Below the pieces are notes generated by a model. It did not search any database and was not told the DNA's origin. It was given only the letters and a program-made list of their open reading frames with translations. From Candidatus Gastranaerophilales bacterium (GTDB taxonomy: Bacteria; Cyanobacteriota; Vampirovibrionia; Gastranaerophilales; Gastranaerophilaceae), in assembly GCA_947630045.1 (NCBI GenBank), contig CANRGC010000013.1, forward strand, positions 1 through 53,652: a stretch of DNA of 53,652 nucleotides. The letters are read 5' to 3'. Position 1 is the stretch's first letter. Each line of letters starts with the position of its first letter. Shown piece after piece: positions 1-7,880 of the stretch. A program made the position numbers and the translations under genes.

Positions 1-993
1 AAACTAAACCCGAATAAAAATGGCTTTACCCTTGCTGAAATTTTAATAACATTAACTATAATCGGAATTGTTGCGGCTATTACCATTCCTTCTTTAATGG
101 CAAATGTTCAGGAAAAAGCATGGGAAGCGCAAACTAAAGCATTTCAAGCAAGAATGAGTCAGACATTTCCTCAAATGAAAAGATTAAACGGTTATGGAAT
201 TAAAACGGACGGGACGGTTGATGTTGATAATGCGGCACAGATTTTTATAACGGAAGGTTTATCTAAGGTTTATAAGATTGCAAGCATATGTTCGAGTGAT
301 AAGATAGCTTCTTGCGGTTTTCCTTCCACAATTACAACATCAGACGGGGAAAAATCAATTTCAACCCCAAAAGATATTACAGCGCTAAACCCTCTTATGA
401 CATCCGTGCATGAAACTTTAAAAGATGATCATAGGGCAAACACCGAAGCTAACGGCGGAATTATTCAAAACACAAAAGCCGCAGCCTTTGAAACCCTAAA
501 CGGAGAATCGGTGCTTGTGTTTTACAACCCGAATTGCACTCCTGTTCATGAAATAAATTGGGGATATCTTCAACAATTTGTCTGTGTTAACTTAGTTTTT
601 GATGTAAACGGTGAAAAAGCTCCAAACCAAATGGGCAAAGATATTGGTGTTGTAACCGCCTTTGGTTCCACCGATTCAATTGTTGGGGCGCCAATTCCTG
701 TAAATAATGACTCCTCATCTGAAAATGCCAATAAGTATGGCAGTATAGAAATTGATGATGCAACTAATATTTGCAAAACACAAGATTCATCTTCAAGGCT
801 TCCGGAAAGATATGAGCTTGCTTCTTTATTTGTAAATGCTCCTCTTTTTAATATGAGGCAAGACAGAGATTATGGAACAGGGAATGTTTTTTTCAATAAA
901 AACGGAGTAAAACTTTCAACAAGAATAGGGTTTATGGAAGGAGCCATTTTCTATGACAAACTTCCAATCTTTGTTCGCTGTGTAAAAAAATAA
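1..993 (+). CDS. Prepilin-like type II secretion/type IV pilin family protein, 5' end cut off
   Basis: The reading frame is open from the first base of the window, so the true start lies upstream. In frame 1 the beginning reads NGFTLAEILITLTIIGIV, the prepilin peptidase site (G before F, E at +5) followed by the hydrophobic helix of type IV pilins and pseudopilins; the internal ATG at 97 is therefore not the start. The rest (about 290 residues) is a secreted, soluble domain with scattered cysteines and the motif DVNGEKAPNQMGKDIG, which recurs in the gene at 36427. It is probably exported, processed and held at or beyond the membrane. Its ligand or function cannot be read from the sequence. 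A bidirectional hairpin terminator follows. Confidence 0.85.
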   Translation, partial: KLNPNKNGFTLAEILITLTIIGIVAAITIPSLMANVQEKAWEAQTKAFQARMSQTFPQMKRLNGYGIKTDGTVDVDNAAQIFITEGLSKVYKIASICSSDKIASCGFPSTITTSDGEKSISTPKDITALNPLMTSVHETLKDDHRANTEANGGIIQNTKAAAFETLNGESVLVFYNPNCTPVHEINWGYLQQFVCVNLVFDVNGEKAPNQMGKDIGVVTAFGSTDSIVGAPIPVNNDSSSENANKYGSIEIDDATNICKTQDSSSRLPERYELASLFVNAPLFNMRQDRDYGTGNVFFNKNGVKLSTRIGFMEGAIFYDKLPIFVRCVKK

Positions 994-1014
994 TGCCTTT
1001 TTTAAAAAACATAT

Positions 1015-1053
1015 AAAAAAGCCTTGGAAAGTTATTTTTTCCAAGGCTTTTTA
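1015..1053. terminator. Bidirectional rho-independent terminator
   Basis: Perfect 10-bp arms GCCTTGGAAA (1021-1030) and TTTCCAAGGC (1038-1047) with a 7-nt loop, flanked by an A-run on the left and a T-run on the right. It can end both the prepilin-like gene on the plus strand and the MFS gene on the minus strand. Confidence 0.9.
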
Positions 1054-1060
1054 TTTAAGC

Positions 1061-2419
1061 TTATTTTTCTTTTATTGCTAAGGTTGAAAATGCCGACAAA
1101 AGAAGCATAACTGCGCCGATAAAGAAGGCATATTCCCAATGATAATAAATTCCGCTATCAACAGAATATGTATTTTGATTAATTATCCAAGCCACAATTG
1201 TGCAAACGACAACCTGAGGTCCTGCTATAAAAATATTAAAAATTCCCATAACAGAGCCTTCCGTGCCTTCTTTAATATATTGAGAAAGCATTGCAAAAGG
1301 AAGCGCCAAAATTGAAGCCCAGCCTATGCCCGCAAGCCCCATTCCTATTACAACAAGGAGTTTTGTGTGTGCAAAGCCCAAAATTAAATAAGCAAGAGCC
1401 ATTGACACAAGGGCAACAAAATGAATTTTTTTATTCCCGAATTTTGTCGACAAAACGCCCAGAGGAATTGAAACAAGAAAACAAACCAAATTAAAAAGCG
1501 CCATACATATAAGGGCAAAATTTGTTCCGCTCAATCTTGTTGACTCATATAAAGCTTCCGTGCCATTTTGAATAATGTCCGGAACTCCGTATAAATTGTG
1601 AACGACAAAAAGGGTAAAATATAAAAGCAAACACATTGTTCCAATCCATGTAAAAAGCTGAACAATGCAAATTTTAACTATTTCGGGTGAAGTTGTTAAA
1701 AACTCTTTAAGGGATGAGAGAAAAGATTTTTTCTTTCCGTCTTCATTTTCTTTTTTTGTCGGAATATGTTGTTTTTCTTTAATTGTTGCACAAGTTATAA
1801 TCATACCGCCCGTGAAAGCAATTGCCGCCATTAAAAATTGTGCCGTATCAGGCATGTCTATTCCGAAAAATTTGCTTAGAACAGGTGGTGTTGCTGCCGC
1901 AATAACAGACCCTAAGCCTATTGCAAAACTTAAAAACGAATTTGCAATGGCATGCTGCTCTTTTGGTATGACATCGGGAACAAGCGCACGATAAGGACCT
2001 TGGGCAATGTTAACACAGGCGTCAATTATCCATATCATAATTCCCGCCAAAATTAAACCTGAAATCGGTGCAAGAACTACGCCGAAAGAGTTTGAAAAAT
2101 AGTTAACGATTGTTCCCGAATTCGGGAAAATCCAAAGTGCAAGCGAAGCTAATATTGCCCCGCCTAAAAGGTAAGGTCTTCTTCTTCCGAACTTTGATGT
2201 TGTTCTGTCACTGAGTGCGCCTATAATGGGCTGAACAACCATGCCTGAAAACGGTCCGGCAAGCGAAATCAACCCGTATATAAGAGGGTCAGCCCCAAGT
2301 TTTTCCGTAACAGGCCCTGATAAGGCAAGCCTCATTTGCCATGCAAATTGAAGCCCGAAAAACCCTAAACAAAAGCACAAAAGCTGTGCCGTGTTAAATT
2401 TTTTCATTTCTTCTTGCAT
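1061..2419 (-). CDS. MFS transporter, SLC45/sucrose-transporter-like
   Basis: A 452-residue protein with about 12 hydrophobic segments. The N-terminus resembles the SLC45 / plant sucrose transporter branch of the major facilitator superfamily: a first helix with FGLQFAWQMRLALSGP, then LAGPFSGMVVQPIIGALSD with the MFS loop motif SKFGRRRPYLLGG between helices 2 and 3. Such proteins carry sugars, often with protons; the substrate here is not deducible. A central basic loop (around residues 213-235, KEKQHIPTKKENEDGKKK) separates the two six-helix halves. The ATG at 2419 is preceded by AGGAG at good spacing. It is monocistronic between its own promoter and the terminator at 1015-1053. Confidence 0.85.
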   Translation of the reverse strand: MQEEMKKFNTAQLLCFCLGFFGLQFAWQMRLALSGPVTEKLGADPLIYGLISLAGPFSGMVVQPIIGALSDRTTSKFGRRRPYLLGGAILASLALWIFPNSGTIVNYFSNSFGVVLAPISGLILAGIMIWIIDACVNIAQGPYRALVPDVIPKEQHAIANSFLSFAIGLGSVIAAATPPVLSKFFGIDMPDTAQFLMAAIAFTGGMIITCATIKEKQHIPTKKENEDGKKKSFLSSLKEFLTTSPEIVKICIVQLFTWIGTMCLLLYFTLFVVHNLYGVPDIIQNGTEALYESTRLSGTNFALICMALFNLVCFLVSIPLGVLSTKFGNKKIHFVALVSMALAYLILGFAHTKLLVVIGMGLAGIGWASILALPFAMLSQYIKEGTEGSVMGIFNIFIAGPQVVVCTIVAWIINQNTYSVDSGIYYHWEYAFFIGAVMLLLSAFSTLAIKEK

Positions 2420-2445
2420 TAAAAATCTCCTAACTGTTAAAAATT

Positions 2446-2472
2446 ATTATACCTTACTTTTTTGTTTTTCAA
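2446..2472 (-). promoter_or_regulatory. Promoter of the MFS gene
   Basis: Read on the minus strand: -35 TTGAAA (2467-2472), a 15-nt spacer and -10 TATAAT (2446-2451), followed by an AGGAG ribosome binding site. The spacer is short, so the -35 assignment is less sure than the -10. Confidence 0.55.
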
Positions 2473-2530
2473 AATAAAATGCTTTTTTTGTGAATAACCT
2501 TAATAAAAAATTGTTATAACCCTTAATATT

Positions 2531-2559
2531 TTGCCCCCATATTAATTCTTGTTTATAAT
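2531..2559 (+). promoter_or_regulatory. Promoter of the SpoA/FliOPQR operon
   Basis: -35 TTGCCC (2531-2536), 17-nt spacer, -10 TATAAT (2554-2559). The GGGGGAG Shine-Dalgarno-like run lies at 2567-2573. This is sigma70-like, not the sigma28 or sigma54 pattern often seen at flagellar genes. Confidence 0.7.
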
Positions 2560-2587
2560 TTTAAACGGGGGAGTATGTCTTTAAAAT

Positions 2588-3817
2588 ATGCTAGACAAAC
2601 ATAAACTTTACCTTAACTATTCATATGACTGGTTCACGTCAAATATTCAAAAAAGTATCAAAGAGAGCACCTCAATCTTTTTTGAAGACAATTTTGACAT
2701 GTTTTTGTGTGCCATAACTGAAAACAATAACCCGAAAGACCACCCTCTTGTTAAAAACGAACTTTTTTATACTTGCAGAATTTCTATTAAAAATAAACAA
2801 AATGTTATATTAAGAATAACCTCAGATTTCATAAGAATTATTTTTCATGACCTTTTCGGGTCAAATTATCCGGTGTTTGACCTTGAAAAACTCACGGAAC
2901 TTGAACAGCAAATTTTAAATTCATATTTTGAATATTTGGTAAAAAAACTCAGTGCATTCTTAATTTCCGATGAAAATCCGAATAAAATAAACCCGCTGAA
3001 CAAACTGGAAGCAACTTTAATTTTTAATATCAAACACAAAGAAATGAACACGGGAAAACTTCTTATAACGCTTCCTCTAAACAGGTGTGATATTAAATTT
3101 TTAAAAACCGTTGATAACTTTTCTGCAGATTCTTTTTTGAAAAATTCGGTTTTCGTTGACATATTAACGGGATATGCAAAAATTTCATTGGAAGACCTGA
3201 AAAATCTGAGTAGAGATGACATTATCCTTCTTGAAAAAAGTAATATTAAGAAAATGACTTTAAAAGTTGCAAATTCCGAATTTAATTTTGAAGTCAACCC
3301 TGACCCTTCTTTAATAATTGACTTGGAAGATGATGTTGAAATTGAAGATGTAAAAGATGATGAATATAAGGAAGAAATTATGCCCGAAAATAAAATGATG
3401 TGGGATGACATTCAAATTGAGGTCAGCGCCGAATTTCAAAAAGTTAAAATGTGTTTAGGCGATTTAAAACAAATTACAAAAGGGGTTGTGATTGATGTCG
3501 GAACTATTACAGACAATGAAATCTCTCTTTTTGTTGAGGATAAAATCGTTGCTAAAGGTGAACTTGTCATTATAAATGATAAATATGGGGTAAAGATTAC
3601 GGAAGTGTATGCGGATAAAAAAGAAAATATACAAAAGCCGCAAATTCCGCCTCAAAAGTCTGCTCCGGCACAAAGAGCGCCTCAGCCTGCGGCAAAACAA
3701 CAAACGCCGCCTCAAAAGTCTGCTCCGGCACAAAGAGCGCCTCAGCCCGCCGCAAAGCCTCAGGCGCAGGCAAATAACGTAAAAGAAGATTTTGATTATT
3801 CAAACTTTGAGGAATAA
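2588..3817 (+). CDS. Protein with two SpoA domains (FliM/FliN- or SctQ-like), first gene of the export-gate operon
   Basis: A 409-residue protein. Residues about 275-345 match the FliN-type SpoA domain well, ending AKGELVIINDKYGVKITEV. Residues about 190-250 (VDILTGYAKISLEDLKNLS) look like a second, more diverged SpoA domain. FliN-type SpoA domains build the cytoplasmic C-ring of flagella. Two SpoA domains in one chain is the plan of the injectisome protein SctQ rather than of FliM or FliN alone. The N-terminal 180 residues are not recognised. The C-terminus is a Pro/Ala/Gln-rich linker made by a 60-bp tandem repeat, then an acidic end (EDFDYSNFEE). The purine-rich ribosome binding site lies about 14 nt before the ATG, longer than usual. 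It is followed after 3 nt by fliO. Confidence 0.7.
   Translation: MLDKHKLYLNYSYDWFTSNIQKSIKESTSIFFEDNFDMFLCAITENNNPKDHPLVKNELFYTCRISIKNKQNVILRITSDFIRIIFHDLFGSNYPVFDLEKLTELEQQILNSYFEYLVKKLSAFLISDENPNKINPLNKLEATLIFNIKHKEMNTGKLLITLPLNRCDIKFLKTVDNFSADSFLKNSVFVDILTGYAKISLEDLKNLSRDDIILLEKSNIKKMTLKVANSEFNFEVNPDPSLIIDLEDDVEIEDVKDDEYKEEIMPENKMMWDDIQIEVSAEFQKVKMCLGDLKQITKGVVIDVGTITDNEISLFVEDKIVAKGELVIINDKYGVKITEVYADKKENIQKPQIPPQKSAPAQRAPQPAAKQQTPPQKSAPAQRAPQPAAKPQAQANNVKEDFDYSNFEE
3647..3766 (+). repeat. 60-bp tandem repeat, two copies, inside the SpoA gene
   Basis: Units 3647-3706 and 3707-3766 are nearly identical and in frame. Each encodes 20 residues beginning PPQKSAPAQRAPQPAAK. The third base varies in a few codons. 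Repeat number may differ between strains. Confidence 0.9.
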
Positions 3818-3820
3818 AAA

Positions 3821-4234
3821 TTGATTCATTATATAGCAAGTTTCATAGTTTATACTTTTGCAATGGTCGGAATTTTAATCATTGCCTACGTTGTATACAA
3901 AAAAACGGTTTTATTAAACCCGCACAAAAAAAATTCACTTTTGCAAATAGTTGATATGTTAAGGCTTCCCGACAGAAAACTTTTATATGTCATTAAATGT
4001 AAAGATGAAAATTTTTTAATAGCGTCTTCCAATGATAAAGTCACTTTAATTTCAAAGTTAAACGAAAATAAAATCGAAACACCGCAAGTATATCAAAATA
4101 AGCCGGTTTTTGATTTGAATGAAGAAGAAATCAATCTTCATTTAAATGAGGAAAAACAAGAAAATAAACAGGTTATAAGAAGTCTTTTAAAAGAGCTTTC
4201 GGATAAAAATCAGGCAAAAAGAGGGAATTATTAA
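3821..4234 (+). CDS. fliO: FliO-like export apparatus protein
   Basis: A 137-residue protein with one N-terminal membrane helix (residues about 4-27) and a cytoplasmic domain with the FliO pattern (short beta-rich stretch LPDRKLLYVIKCKDENFLIASSNDKVTLISKL). FliO helps assemble the FliP ring of the flagellar export gate and has no injectisome counterpart, so its presence argues for a flagellar origin of this operon. The start is TTG at 3821, preceded by GAGGAA. It overlaps fliP by one base (TAATG). Confidence 0.75.
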   Translation: MIHYIASFIVYTFAMVGILIIAYVVYKKTVLLNPHKKNSLLQIVDMLRLPDRKLLYVIKCKDENFLIASSNDKVTLISKLNENKIETPQVYQNKPVFDLNEEEINLHLNEEKQENKQVIRSLLKELSDKNQAKRGNY

Positions 4235-4875
4235 TGGATGTATTATTAAAAGATTTAAATCCCGTGTTACAGCTATTGTTAACAATGGCGCTTTTTTCGC
4301 TTCTGCCTTTTGTATTTGTCTGCATGACAAGTTTCTTGAGGTTTGTCATTGTTTTTTCAATGTTAAAAACCGCAATGGGAACAAACTCGGTTCCGCCCGC
4401 TATGGTTCTTGTCGGACTTTGTATTATTATGACATTTTACACAATGTCGCCTGTCTTTCAACAAATGTATGAGGCGGGCTCCGTTCCTTATAATCAAAAC
4501 GGAAATATAGTTCTGGCGGTTCAAAAGGGTTCTGAGCCTTTGAAAGAATTTATGTTAAAACAAACAAGACAGGAAGATTTGGTCTTTTTTATCGAAAAAA
4601 CAAGAAAAGTACAGCCTAAAAGCCCTGATGAACTTACCCTTTGGGAAGTTGCGCCCGCATATATTCTCTCAGAGCTTAGAACCGCTTTTGAAATAGGCTT
4701 TATAATTTATGTTCCTTTCACGGTGTTGGATCTGGTCGTTGCCAACATTTTGCTTGCTTTAGGTATGTTTATGTTGTCGCCCACAATTGTGTCTTTGCCT
4801 TTTAAACTGCTTATTTTCGTTGCGGTTGACGGGTGGAGCCTTATTGTTAAAGGCTTAGTGGAGAGCTTTAACTGA
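4234..4875 (+). CDS. fliP: Flagellar export gate protein FliP
   Basis: A 213-residue membrane protein of the FliP/SctR family, which forms the export gate pore with FliQ and FliR. Family-specific stretches are clear: TSFLRFVIVFSMLKTAMGT, PPAMVLVGLCIIMTFYTMSPV, the soluble segment PLKEFMLKQTRQEDL, and the C-terminal SELRTAFEIGF ... LALGMFMLSPT. The wording of these motifs is closer to FliP than to SctR, yet the chain lacks the cleavable signal peptide many FliP proteins carry and is of SctR length. Its start and stop overlap those of fliO and fliQ by one base each, indicating translational coupling. Confidence 0.92.
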   Translation: MDVLLKDLNPVLQLLLTMALFSLLPFVFVCMTSFLRFVIVFSMLKTAMGTNSVPPAMVLVGLCIIMTFYTMSPVFQQMYEAGSVPYNQNGNIVLAVQKGSEPLKEFMLKQTRQEDLVFFIEKTRKVQPKSPDELTLWEVAPAYILSELRTAFEIGFIIYVPFTVLDLVVANILLALGMFMLSPTIVSLPFKLLIFVAVDGWSLIVKGLVESFN

Positions 4876-5366
4876 TGGAATTTTTAATCGAATATATGGC
4901 AAGAGGCTTTTTTGTAATGTTAACAATTTCAATGCCCTGTGTTCTTGTTGCGGCGGGCATTGGTCTTGTTGTCGGTATTCTGCAAGCCGTAACACAGGTT
5001 CAGGAACAAACAATTGCCGCCGCTCCCAAAATTGTAGGGGTGTTTTTAACCATTGTGGCGCTCGGGGTTGTTTACGTTAAAATTTTAACCGAATATATCA
5101 ACGAAGGGGCATATGTTGCCTTTAATATTGTTCCAAAATCGGAAAACTACGTTCTTCCCGCCGATTATTATTATCACACAAGACCTTTTGCAAATGAAAT
5201 GAAAGATACAATTTCGCCAAATTCAGGCAAAACAAAAGAAATTATGCAAAACCCCGGAAAAATTCCTTGGGTAGACAGAGCCGACAAATCAAAATATACA
5301 CCGGCATTTCAAGGCGCAAATCCAAGACCTAACCTGATTGAAACGAATAAAATCTTAGGAAGATAA
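4875..5366 (+). CDS. fliQ: Flagellar export gate protein FliQ with a long C-terminal extension
   Basis: Residues 1-85 are FliQ: two membrane helices around the conserved segment GILQAVTQVQEQTIAAAPKI. FliQ packs around the FliPR core of the export gate. The family usually ends near 90 residues; this protein continues to 163 with a polar tail rich in Pro, Tyr, Lys and Asn (for example PNSGKTKEIMQNPGKIPWVD) and no further membrane helix. The tail is in the same frame with no sign of a frameshift. The start codon overlaps the fliP stop (TGATG). Confidence 0.9.
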   Translation: MEFLIEYMARGFFVMLTISMPCVLVAAGIGLVVGILQAVTQVQEQTIAAAPKIVGVFLTIVALGVVYVKILTEYINEGAYVAFNIVPKSENYVLPADYYYHTRPFANEMKDTISPNSGKTKEIMQNPGKIPWVDRADKSKYTPAFQGANPRPNLIETNKILGR

Positions 5367-5368
5367 TT

Positions 5369-5821
5369 TTGAAAAAAAGTTTAATAACAATTTTATTAAT
5401 TTTAATCGCAACATCTTGTGTATACGCCAAAAAACCGCAAGAAAAAAAGGTTTTGCCGAATGATGTTTTAGCCCCCGCAGTTCAGTTTAATCTTGAAGAT
5501 TATAAAGACTATTTCAAAAAATCTACAGACTATAAACTCGAGGTTTCTTCCCGTGCTAATTATAAAATTACATGCGAAAATGAAATCATAGGCGTTGAAT
5601 GGGGAGATTATGACAATGTCAAAATGCTTGATTATAAAAACAAAAATAAAAATGATTTAAAAAGCGTTATTATGAAGCTTAAATATGAAACTTATACTTA
5701 TATAAGGCTATATCAATCAACCGGCGAAATATTAAATGTTATGTTAAACGTTAATGCCGGTTTTGAAAAAGATAAGACAACAAATTTGGGCTTGTGTAAA
5801 GTTGAGCCTTTTGGAGATTAA
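5369..5821 (+). CDS. Unknown small exported protein between fliQ and fliR
   Basis: A 150-residue protein not recognised as any family. The N-terminus is a signal peptide (MKKSLITILLILIATS...), with a possible signal peptidase I cut after VYA; a Cys at residue 17 makes a lipoprotein possible but the lipobox is poor. The mature part begins with a Lys-rich stretch and contains two cysteines that could form a disulfide in the periplasm. The start is TTG at 5369, two bases after fliQ, and the stop is directly followed by the fliR ATG, so it is an integral member of the operon. A periplasmic partner of the export gate or basal body is an inference from position only. Confidence 0.7.
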   Translation: MKKSLITILLILIATSCVYAKKPQEKKVLPNDVLAPAVQFNLEDYKDYFKKSTDYKLEVSSRANYKITCENEIIGVEWGDYDNVKMLDYKNKNKNDLKSVIMKLKYETYTYIRLYQSTGEILNVMLNVNAGFEKDKTTNLGLCKVEPFGD

Positions 5822-6607
5822 ATGGAAGCAAACTTATTCACAATGGAATTTGCAAAACTTTTTCCCGAGATAAACTTGGCAATCGGCACGGGAATAATGA
5901 TTTTTGCTCGTTTAGCGGGGGTTATGAGATATGCTCCTCCGTTTAACAGAAGTGAAATGCCCACAATGATAAAAGTTTGCCTTGCGCTTATTTTAACCGT
6001 GACTCTTACTATGGTTATCAAACCCGCACCAATTCCGGATAACACTTCTTTGCTTTTTTGCATGCTTCTGAATTTTTCTTTCGGGTTTATAATCGGCTAT
6101 ATCGTAAATTGTATAATAGCCGCAATAACCTCGGCGGGCGATATTATAAACAGCCAAATCGGGGTGTCATCCGCAATGATTTTAGACCCTACGACGGGAA
6201 CTCAAAACTCTTTAATGGGGAATTATTTTACCCTTCTTTCAATTTTAATTTTTATACATATCGGCGGATGTTATTGGATAATAAACGCTTTTATAAGAAG
6301 TTTTGATGTATTCCCGATATATGCGACAAGTTTTCCTTTAATTCAAGTTATTAATATGGACTATCTTGTTAAAATTACCTCAAACACTTTTATTGTGGGA
6401 ATGCAGATTGCCGCCCCCATTTTGCTTGCAACACTGGGGCAAGATATAATTCTCGGTACAATTTCAAAAACAGCCCCTCAAGTTAACGTCTTTCAAATGA
6501 GCTTCCTTTTTAAACCGGTTATGGGTGCGTTAATTTTAACTTGGGTTATGCCAAGCCTTGTGAATGTTATAGGCGACTATCTTTCTTCGTTTGGAAATAT
6601 TTTTTAA
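5822..6607 (+). CDS. fliR: Flagellar export gate protein FliR
   Basis: A 261-residue protein with about six membrane helices, matching FliR, the single-copy subunit that completes the FliPQR gate. Recognisable stretches are FARLAGVMRYAPPFNRSEMPTMIK near the N-terminus, GDIINSQIGVSSAMILDPTTGTQ in the middle, and FQMSFLFKPVMGALILTW near the end. Its length is normal for FliR, with no FlhB fusion. FlhB and FlhA, the other membrane parts of the export apparatus, are not in this window. A terminator follows immediately. Confidence 0.92.
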   Translation: MEANLFTMEFAKLFPEINLAIGTGIMIFARLAGVMRYAPPFNRSEMPTMIKVCLALILTVTLTMVIKPAPIPDNTSLLFCMLLNFSFGFIIGYIVNCIIAAITSAGDIINSQIGVSSAMILDPTTGTQNSLMGNYFTLLSILIFIHIGGCYWIINAFIRSFDVFPIYATSFPLIQVINMDYLVKITSNTFIVGMQIAAPILLATLGQDIILGTISKTAPQVNVFQMSFLFKPVMGALILTWVMPSLVNVIGDYLSSFGNIF

Positions 6608-6611
6608 AAAA

Positions 6612-6640
6612 ACGCCTCTTAAATAGAGGCGTGGTTTTTT
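6612..6640. terminator. Terminator between fliR and the histidine kinase gene
   Basis: Arms ACGCCTCT (6612-6619) and AGAGGCGT (6625-6632), 5-nt loop, then a T-run on the plus strand; an A-run on the left makes it usable on the minus strand too. Convergent genes end on both sides. Confidence 0.9.
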
Positions 6641-6650
6641 GTGTTGTTTA

Positions 6651-7850
6651 TTAATTCATTGGCAATTTAATTTCAAAAGAAGTTTCATCGTCGTTTGATT
6701 TTAACAGAACAATTGTTCCCCTGAACTGTTCTATATAGTTTTTACAAACAAAGAGCCCTATTCCATGACCTTTGTTTTTTGTTGTAAACCCTTTATCAAA
6801 AATCTTTTTTTGGATATTTTCTTCTATTTTGGCGCCGTGGTTTGAAATTTTTATCTTGCAAAATTTGCCTTCCGTTGATAAATCAATTTCAATAACATCA
6901 TTTCTACAAGCTTCATTTGCATTTTTAACTATGTTGTTTATAACCGACAAAAGCTTGTTTTCATCAACAAAACAGTGAATGTCATATCCGACACAGTTAA
7001 ATTTTATTGAATTGTTATTTTCTTTTAAAACCTCATCAAATAAATGAATTGAATCATCAATAACGTCTTGAATTAAAACCTCTTTGATTTCCATATTTTC
7101 ATAGTTTTTCAAGTTATTTAACTCAAGAGAGATTAAATTTAAAGACTTTTTTATTACATCAATGTTTTTGTTTTGCCCGAATTGTTTTTCGATTAGTCTT
7201 GTATATACATCCAAAATTGAAAGCTGATTTTTAATTTCATGAGAAGATTCTTTTATTTTTTCATTAACATTAACATCGTCAGTCAAATCTATAACAAAAG
7301 AGTCGTTTTCTTTATAATTGTTTTCTTCAATTTGTGTGTTTAATTTTCTTAAAACGCTTGATAAAGCTTCGTTTAAAAGTTCATTCTCACGTCTTTCAGG
7401 CTTATGAAGATAAAATTTTTCTCTATAGTCTGTATTCAAGTTTGATTGCAAGATTTCATAAACGTCATTTACTTTTCTTGAATTTACAAGGAAATAAAAT
7501 TTTGTATAATTTTTTTCCGTGTCGTTTGAATAATCAAATATGAGAGCAAAATTATATCTGGGCGAAGTGAATATGATAAATTCAAGCTCAATGTAATCGT
7601 CCTTAATTAAAACATTCGGCACGGTTGTGTCAACCATTTCAACATTTGTGCAATATTCAAGGCGCTTAATAAGCCCCTCTAAACCCTCTTTATTTTTAAG
7701 TCTTGTAAAAATAAGAGAATTTGTGTTTTGGTTTATAACAGGCTCTAACATTGACCTTATGATTGTGACAACGGAATTTCTTGAAAAGAGTTCCGAACTG
7801 CCGCTTTCATATTCCAAAAACGTTTTTAATTGTTTTTGTTTTTTAAACAT
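6651..7850 (-). CDS. Soluble sensor histidine kinase
   Basis: A 399-residue protein with no membrane helix. The phosphoacceptor is His204 in SSHEIKNQLS, followed by a helical dimerisation region and a HATPase_c domain with the N box NNIVKNANEA (305-314), an F box FDKGFTTK and the G2 box GHGIGLF (361-367). In the G1 box the usual Asp is replaced by Asn (ISNHGAKI), which could weaken nucleotide binding. Residues 1-190 contain no recognised sensor domain and probably sense a cytoplasmic signal. It lies 30 nt downstream of a response regulator gene on the same strand and is presumably its partner. Confidence 0.88.
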   Translation of the reverse strand: MFKKQKQLKTFLEYESGSSELFSRNSVVTIIRSMLEPVINQNTNSLIFTRLKNKEGLEGLIKRLEYCTNVEMVDTTVPNVLIKDDYIELEFIIFTSPRYNFALIFDYSNDTEKNYTKFYFLVNSRKVNDVYEILQSNLNTDYREKFYLHKPERRENELLNEALSSVLRKLNTQIEENNYKENDSFVIDLTDDVNVNEKIKESSHEIKNQLSILDVYTRLIEKQFGQNKNIDVIKKSLNLISLELNNLKNYENMEIKEVLIQDVIDDSIHLFDEVLKENNNSIKFNCVGYDIHCFVDENKLLSVINNIVKNANEACRNDVIEIDLSTEGKFCKIKISNHGAKIEENIQKKIFDKGFTTKNKGHGIGLFVCKNYIEQFRGTIVLLKSNDDETSFEIKLPMN

Positions 7851-7880
7851 AAAATTTACCGACGCTTAAAAATTGTAAAC

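Noticed and set aside
2575-2604. Nine-codon open frame starting ATG at 2575 before the double-SpoA gene
   Set aside because: The GGGGGAG run touches its ATG with no proper spacing, and the peptide has no recognisable leader function.
2866-3839. Minus-strand open frames inside the double-SpoA gene
   Set aside because: Low-complexity Ser- or Arg-rich translations caused by the AT-rich plus-strand gene and its repeats; the plus-strand frame has a domain match and operon context.
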